Shown here: piece after piece, positions 60,199-64,000 of the stretch
Layout of the letters: each line of letters opens with the position of its first letter
Position numbering within the stretch: position 1 is the stretch's first letter
NCBI RefSeq assembly: GCF_030316765.1
Contig: NZ_JASZYT010000009.1
Location: forward strand, 310,001-374,000
DNA length: 64,000 nucleotides
Direction: 5' to 3'
Origin: Variovorax saccharolyticus
GTDB taxonomy: Bacteria > Pseudomonadota > Gammaproteobacteria > Burkholderiales > Burkholderiaceae_C
Made by a program: the position numbers and the translations under genes
Notes under the pieces: generated by a model
Databases searched by the model: none
The model's input: the letters and a program-made list of their open reading frames with translations, nothing else
What the model was told of the DNA's origin: nothing

Positions 60199-61182
60199 AT
60201 GTTCACAGAAGCGATCGAGAGCATTCTTGTCGACCAGTGCACGCCCGCCGCGATCCGCGCGATCGAGAACGGCGGCCCGGCCACCACGCTGTGGAGCGCG
60301 TTGGCCGATGCCGGCTTCCTCGAGCTCATGGCCGCCGAGTCGGCCGGCGGCGCCGCGCTCGACCTCGAGGCCGTGTTTCCGATCTGCGTCGCCTTCGGCC
60401 GCCATGCGCTGCCGGTGCCTGCCGCGCAGAGCATCGCGGCCCGCGTCCTGCTGCGCGATGCGCCAGTTCCGGCCGGCATGATCACGCTCGCGGCGCACTG
60501 CCGGCGCGAGCCCGACGGCGCCGTGAGCGCCGCCAACGTCGCATTCGGTCGCAGCGCCGACTTCGTGCTCGGCAACCTCGACGGCCGCTTGCTGCTGCTC
60601 GAAGCCGCACGGGCCGAGCGCAGCCCGACCGGCGTGCGAGGCAGCCTGTGCGCGACGCTGCGCTGGCACCGGGACGAGGTTGCCGCGCCGATGGGCGAGC
60701 ACGGCGACGAGCTGCGCGCCTTCAGCGCCGCCCTGCATGCGGCCGCCATCGCGGGCGCGATGGAGCGGCTGTTCACGATGACGCTGGGCTACTGCAACGA
60801 CCGGGCGCAGTTCGGCAAGCCGATCGGCAAATTCCAGGCGGTGCAGCACCAGCTCGGCGTGATGGCCGAGCACGTGGCCTGCGCCGGCGTGGCGGCCGAA
60901 CTGGCATTCCCTGCCGGCGCGAAGCTGCCGCCGCTGCTGGCCGCGGCCACGGCCAAGTCGCGCACCAGCGCGTCGGTGCCACTGGTGGCCGCCACGGCGC
61001 ACGCCCTGCACGGCGCCATCGGCGTCACCGAGGAATACGATCTCCAGCTCTACAGCCGCCGCCTGCATGAATGGCGCATGGCCGATGGGTCGGAGGCCTG
61101 GTGGAACCGCATCGTCGGCGAGGCGATGCTCGGCGCATCGGGCCGCTCGGTGCTGCAATTCGTGAGAGAGGAGATCCTGTGA
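60199..61182 (+). CDS. acyl-CoA dehydrogenase-like subunit (non-catalytic partner, short)
   Basis: A 327-residue acyl-CoA dehydrogenase-like protein, shorter than the usual 380. It retains QFGKPIGKFQAVQHQLGVMAE and the ALHGAIGVTEEYDLQ segment, but the catalytic glutamate region reads AFSAALHAAAIAGAMERLF without the expected residue. It is most likely the partner of the preceding gene in a heteromer. The stop overlaps the GTG start of the crotonase gene (GTGA). Confidence 0.85.
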   Translation: MFTEAIESILVDQCTPAAIRAIENGGPATTLWSALADAGFLELMAAESAGGAALDLEAVFPICVAFGRHALPVPAAQSIAARVLLRDAPVPAGMITLAAHCRREPDGAVSAANVAFGRSADFVLGNLDGRLLLLEAARAERSPTGVRGSLCATLRWHRDEVAAPMGEHGDELRAFSAALHAAAIAGAMERLFTMTLGYCNDRAQFGKPIGKFQAVQHQLGVMAEHVACAGVAAELAFPAGAKLPPLLAAATAKSRTSASVPLVAATAHALHGAIGVTEEYDLQLYSRRLHEWRMADGSEAWWNRIVGEAMLGASGRSVLQFVREEIL

Positions 61183-61973
61183 GCGACTTTCTGAACTACG
61201 AGCAGGACGGCCATGTCGTCACGCTGACGATGAACGATCCCGAGCGGCGCAATCCGCTGACCGGCAACAGCGCGGTGCCCGAATTCCTGGCCGCGATCGA
61301 GCGCATCCATGCCGACCATTCGGTGCGCGCCGTGATCCTCACGGGCGCCGGCTCGGCCTTCTCGTCGGGCGGCAACGTGCGCGACATGGGGCGCTACGCG
61401 GAGATGCCGGCGATGGCGCTGCGGCGCGAGTACCGGCTCGGCATCCAGAGGCTGCCGCTGGCTCTGTTCAACCTCGAGGTGCCGGTGATCGCGGCGGTCA
61501 ACGGCGCGGCGATCGGCGCCGGGCTCGACCTGGCCTGCATGTGCGACATCCGCGTGGCCGCCGAGGAGGCGAAGTTCGCGGAGAGCTTCGTCAAGCTCGG
61601 GATCATCCCGGGCGACGGCGGCGCCTGGCTGCTGCCGCGCATCATCGGCCTGTCGCGTGCCACCGAGCTGACCTTGACCGGCCAGACGATCGATGCCCGG
61701 CAGGCCGCCGAATGGAACCTGGTGTCGCGCGTGGTGCCGCGCGATCAGCTGCTGCCGACCGCACGCACGCTGGCCGACGCGATCGCGGCCAATCCGCCGC
61801 ATGCGGTGCGGCTCGCCAAGCGGCTGCTGCGCGAAGCGCTGCACAGCCGGCTCGACACGCTGCTGGAGATGTCGGCCGCCTTCCAGGTTCTGGCCCACCA
61901 GAGCGAAGACCACCACGAGGCGGTGGCGGCCTTCATCGAAAAGCGCAAGCCGGAGTTCCGGGGCGCGGCATGA
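61179..61973 (+). CDS. crotonase-family enzyme with altered active-site residues
   Basis: A 264-residue crotonase fold protein starting at GTG 61179, coupled to the preceding gene. The oxyanion-hole segments GSAFSSGGN and GAAIGAGLDLACMCD are present. The two glutamates of classical enoyl-CoA hydratase are not: the first is Asp117 (GLDLAC) and the second is Phe137 (ESFVKLGIIPG). A different acid, Asp146 in PGDGG, may take over. The enzyme may be an isomerase, a thioester hydrolase or a hydratase of altered specificity. It closes the plus-strand run and faces the ligase genes. Confidence 0.85.
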   Translation: MSDFLNYEQDGHVVTLTMNDPERRNPLTGNSAVPEFLAAIERIHADHSVRAVILTGAGSAFSSGGNVRDMGRYAEMPAMALRREYRLGIQRLPLALFNLEVPVIAAVNGAAIGAGLDLACMCDIRVAAEEAKFAESFVKLGIIPGDGGAWLLPRIIGLSRATELTLTGQTIDARQAAEWNLVSRVVPRDQLLPTARTLADAIAANPPHAVRLAKRLLREALHSRLDTLLEMSAAFQVLAHQSEDHHEAVAAFIEKRKPEFRGAA

Positions 61974-61989
61974 ACCGGCCGATGCGCGC

Positions 61990-63546
61990 TCAGCGCACCG
62001 GCCGCTGCTGGCCAGCCCAGTGCGGCTCGCGCAGTTCGCGCTTGAGCACCTTGCCGGCCGCCGACAGCGGCAGCGCCTCGCGGAACTCGACGCTCTTCGG
62101 GCACTTGTAGCCGGCGATGAACTGGCGGCAATGGCCGGCCAGGCCCGCATCGTCGAGCGATGCGCCGGGCTTTCGAACCACCACCGCGTGCACCGCCTCG
62201 CCCCACTGCCGGTGCGGGACGCCGATCACCGCGCAGGCCTGCACCGCCGGATGCCGCGCGATCACGTTCTCGACTTCCGCCGAGTAGACGTTCTCGCCGC
62301 CGCTGACGATCATGTCCTTGAGCCGGTCGACGATGAAGACGTAGCCGTCCGGGTCCATGCGCGCGCCATCGCCGGTGTGGAGCCAGCCCTCGCGGATCGC
62401 GCGCGCCGTTTCCTCGGGCTTGTTCCAGTAGCCGTGCATCACGTTCGGGCCGCGCACCAGGAGTTCGCCGACCTCGCCTCGTGCGACCTCGCCTCCCTCG
62501 GCATCGATCACATTGACCGCCACGCCCAGCCCGGGCCTGCCGGCCGATCGCGACAGCCCCGAGGCGCGGCCCGCGGCGCCATGGTTCGCCGGCGGGTTCG
62601 AGGTCACGCCGCCGGCCTCGGTCAGCCCGTACGAATGCGTGAAGGCCACGCCCGGCAGCATCGCCATCGCGCGTTCGAGCACCGCCTCGGCGATCGGCGA
62701 TGCGCCATAGACCAGCCGCTGCAGGCTGTCGAGCCGGAAGCAGTCGAATTCGGGGTGCGTGATCAGCGCCTGCAGCATGGTCGGCACCAGCAGCACGTCG
62801 GTCACGCCCTCGCGCTCGATGGTCTGCATCACCTCGCGGGCATCGAAGCCGGAGACCAGCACATGCGTCTCGCCGGCCACGAACTGGACCAGCGCGCGGC
62901 CGATGCCGCCGATGTGAAACAGCGGCGCGACATGCAGGGCGACACTGGGCCCCGGCCCCAGCGGCGTCTGCGCGAGCCGCTGCATGCAGATCGACCAGAG
63001 GGTCTGATGGCTGTGCATGACCCCCTTGGGGAATCCGGTGGTGCCGCCGGTGTAGAGCACGCAGGCCAGGTCGTCGCCGGCCCGGCGCGCGTCCTCGATC
63101 GGCGCCGCGCGCTCGATCATCGATTCGCACGACCGCAAGCCGGGGGGCGTATCGCCATCGCCGACGTGCACCACCTGGGGCGCACGCCTGGCGGTCGCGC
63201 GGATGCCCTCGACACGCTGCACGAAATGGTCGTCGACCAGCAGGATCGAGGTGTCGCAGTCGTCGAGCGAATAGACGATCTCGGGCACGCTCCAGCGCGT
63301 GTTCACCGGGTTCAGCACGCCACCGCCCCACCACACCGCCATCGCGACCTCGAGCCAGCGGTCGGAGTTGAGTCCCAGCATGCCGACCCGGTCGCCGGGC
63401 GCCATGCCGATCGCCCGCAGCGCCCCGGCGAGCCTCGCGACGCGATCGCCGAAGCTGCGGAAATCCTGTCGCCGGCCGTGGCAGCAGGTGGCGATGCGAT
63501 CGGGGGTGCACTGGATCGAGCGCTGCAGCGCCAGCGTCATGGACAT
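61990..63546 (-). CDS. AMP-forming acyl-CoA ligase
   Basis: A 518-residue ANL enzyme with the VLYTGGTTGFPKGVMHSHQ P-loop, SYGLTEAGGV, HTGDGARMDPDGYVFIVDRLK and SGGENVYSAEVE. The C-terminal lysine lies in SAAGKVLKREL. It is convergent with the crotonase gene (16 bases) and lies downstream of another CoA-ligase gene at 63559-64000 on the same strand. It probably activates the substrate for the acyl-CoA dehydrogenase operon. Confidence 0.92.
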   Translation of the reverse strand: MSMTLALQRSIQCTPDRIATCCHGRRQDFRSFGDRVARLAGALRAIGMAPGDRVGMLGLNSDRWLEVAMAVWWGGGVLNPVNTRWSVPEIVYSLDDCDTSILLVDDHFVQRVEGIRATARRAPQVVHVGDGDTPPGLRSCESMIERAAPIEDARRAGDDLACVLYTGGTTGFPKGVMHSHQTLWSICMQRLAQTPLGPGPSVALHVAPLFHIGGIGRALVQFVAGETHVLVSGFDAREVMQTIEREGVTDVLLVPTMLQALITHPEFDCFRLDSLQRLVYGASPIAEAVLERAMAMLPGVAFTHSYGLTEAGGVTSNPPANHGAAGRASGLSRSAGRPGLGVAVNVIDAEGGEVARGEVGELLVRGPNVMHGYWNKPEETARAIREGWLHTGDGARMDPDGYVFIVDRLKDMIVSGGENVYSAEVENVIARHPAVQACAVIGVPHRQWGEAVHAVVVRKPGASLDDAGLAGHCRQFIAGYKCPKSVEFREALPLSAAGKVLKRELREPHWAGQQRPVR

Positions 63547-63558
63547 GATGGCGCTCCT

Positions 63559-64000
63559 TCAGTGGACCGGGTCCGGCTCGGGCTCGGGCTCGGGCTCGGC
63601 CCGGAGCTTGCGGCACTCCTGCTCCTGCAGTTCGCGCCAGGCGATCTTGCCGGTGGCCGACTTGGGCAGCTGGTCGACCACTTCGACGATGCGCGGCGCC
63701 TTGTAGGCGGCCATGTGGGCGCGGCACCAGGCCAGCAGGCTGTCGCTGCCTTCGCTGCTGCCGGCCCGCAGCGTGACGATCGCCTTGACCGTCTCGCCGC
63801 GGCGCGAGTCGGGCGAGGCGATCACGCAGGCCTCGAGGATGGCGGGATGCGCATGCAGCGCGGCCTCGACCTCGGCCGGCCAGACCTTGAAGCCCGAGGC
63901 GTTGATCATCCGCTTGAGCCGGTCGCGCATGAAGACATAGCCTTCCGCGTCCGTGCTTGCGAGGTCGCCGGTGCGAAAGAAGCGCTTGCCGTCGATCTCG
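63559..64000 (-). CDS. AMP-forming CoA ligase, C-terminal part
   Basis: Only the last about 146 residues are inside the window; the gene enters from the right edge. The frame shows FFRTGDLAS, GYVFMRDRLKRM, NASGFKVWPAEVEAALHAHP and the lysine-bearing LPKSATGKIAWREL, so it is another ANL ligase. The C-terminus ends in a Glu-Pro run (EPEPEPEPDPVH) coded by tandem hexanucleotides. It is the third CoA ligase gene in this part of the window. Confidence 0.92.
   Translation of the reverse strand, partial: EIDGKRFFRTGDLASTDAEGYVFMRDRLKRMINASGFKVWPAEVEAALHAHPAILEACVIASPDSRRGETVKAIVTLRAGSSEGSDSLLAWCRAHMAAYKAPRIVEVVDQLPKSATGKIAWRELQEQECRKLRAEPEPEPEPDPVH
63575..63598. repeat. four tandem GGCTCG units at the 3' end of the CoA-ligase gene
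   Basis: Four perfect copies (read on the plus strand) code on the minus strand for the Glu-Pro tail of the ligase. The unit is six bases, so copy-number change keeps the frame. Confidence 0.7.

Overview
This is a very GC-rich, densely coded stretch with almost no spacer DNA. The organism looks like a beta-proteobacterium of the order Burkholderiales, most like Variovorax or another Comamonadaceae genus. The basis is six Bug/TctC-type periplasmic solute receptors without their TctAB membrane partners, a large set of CoA-linked catabolic genes, many LysR regulators and strong ATGA/GTGA translational coupling. I saw no rRNA, tRNA, CRISPR array, insertion sequence or phage gene. No gap between genes exceeds 300 bases; the two longest are 35841-36136 and 41846-42121, and I see nothing definite in either.

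Layout. 1-5013: a CoA catabolic operon cut by the window edge (SCP-x-type thiolase, two hot-dog hydratase-like proteins, a short-chain dehydrogenase, a feruloyl-CoA-synthase-like ligase, a Bug receptor). 5028-9286: a coupled minus-strand operon (purine/cytosine-type deaminase, exported RCC1-like protein, adenosine deaminase) with a divergent LysR, then a NucS-like nuclease gene. 9476-16036: a GMC flavoprotein, a Rieske-like protein with one altered ligand, an aldehyde dehydrogenase, a cyanide-insensitive-type cytochrome bd oxidase and a 2H phosphoesterase. 16090-20604: a GntR regulator divergent from an enolase-superfamily sugar-acid dehydratase, a hydroxyacid dehydrogenase and a Bug receptor. 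20750-25901: a chromate-resistance operon (chrB, chrA and an SOD-rhodanese fusion) behind a palindromic promoter, followed by a convergent orphan GAF histidine kinase.

25938-33071: another Bug receptor, a START-like protein, a DUF1254/DUF1214 protein, Ohr, and a LysR divergent from a Bug-plus-aromatic-monooxygenase pair. 33114-46339: a polyamine/opine-type ABC importer whose ATPase gene lies about 6 kb from its other subunits. Between and after them are RidA, DUF1028, LysR, an M20 deacylase, an FMN hydroxyacid dehydrogenase, a flavin monooxygenase, a quinone reductase-like protein, a GST, a type II dehydroquinase-like protein lacking the lid arginine, and a GhrA-like reductase. This reads as one uptake-and-degradation locus for an unknown nitrogenous or hydroxy-acid compound.

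46449-64000: a second large acyl-CoA degradation locus. It has a MalT-like LuxR regulator, five acyl-CoA dehydrogenase genes (two adjacent pairs look heteromeric, with one catalytic and one non-catalytic subunit each), a thiolase paralogous to the one at the window start, an SDR, a divergent crotonase, three AMP-forming CoA ligases (one partial) and two Bug receptors. The overall picture is an accessory metabolic region for importing, CoA-activating and beta-oxidising unusual carboxylic acids, with a metal-resistance operon in the middle.
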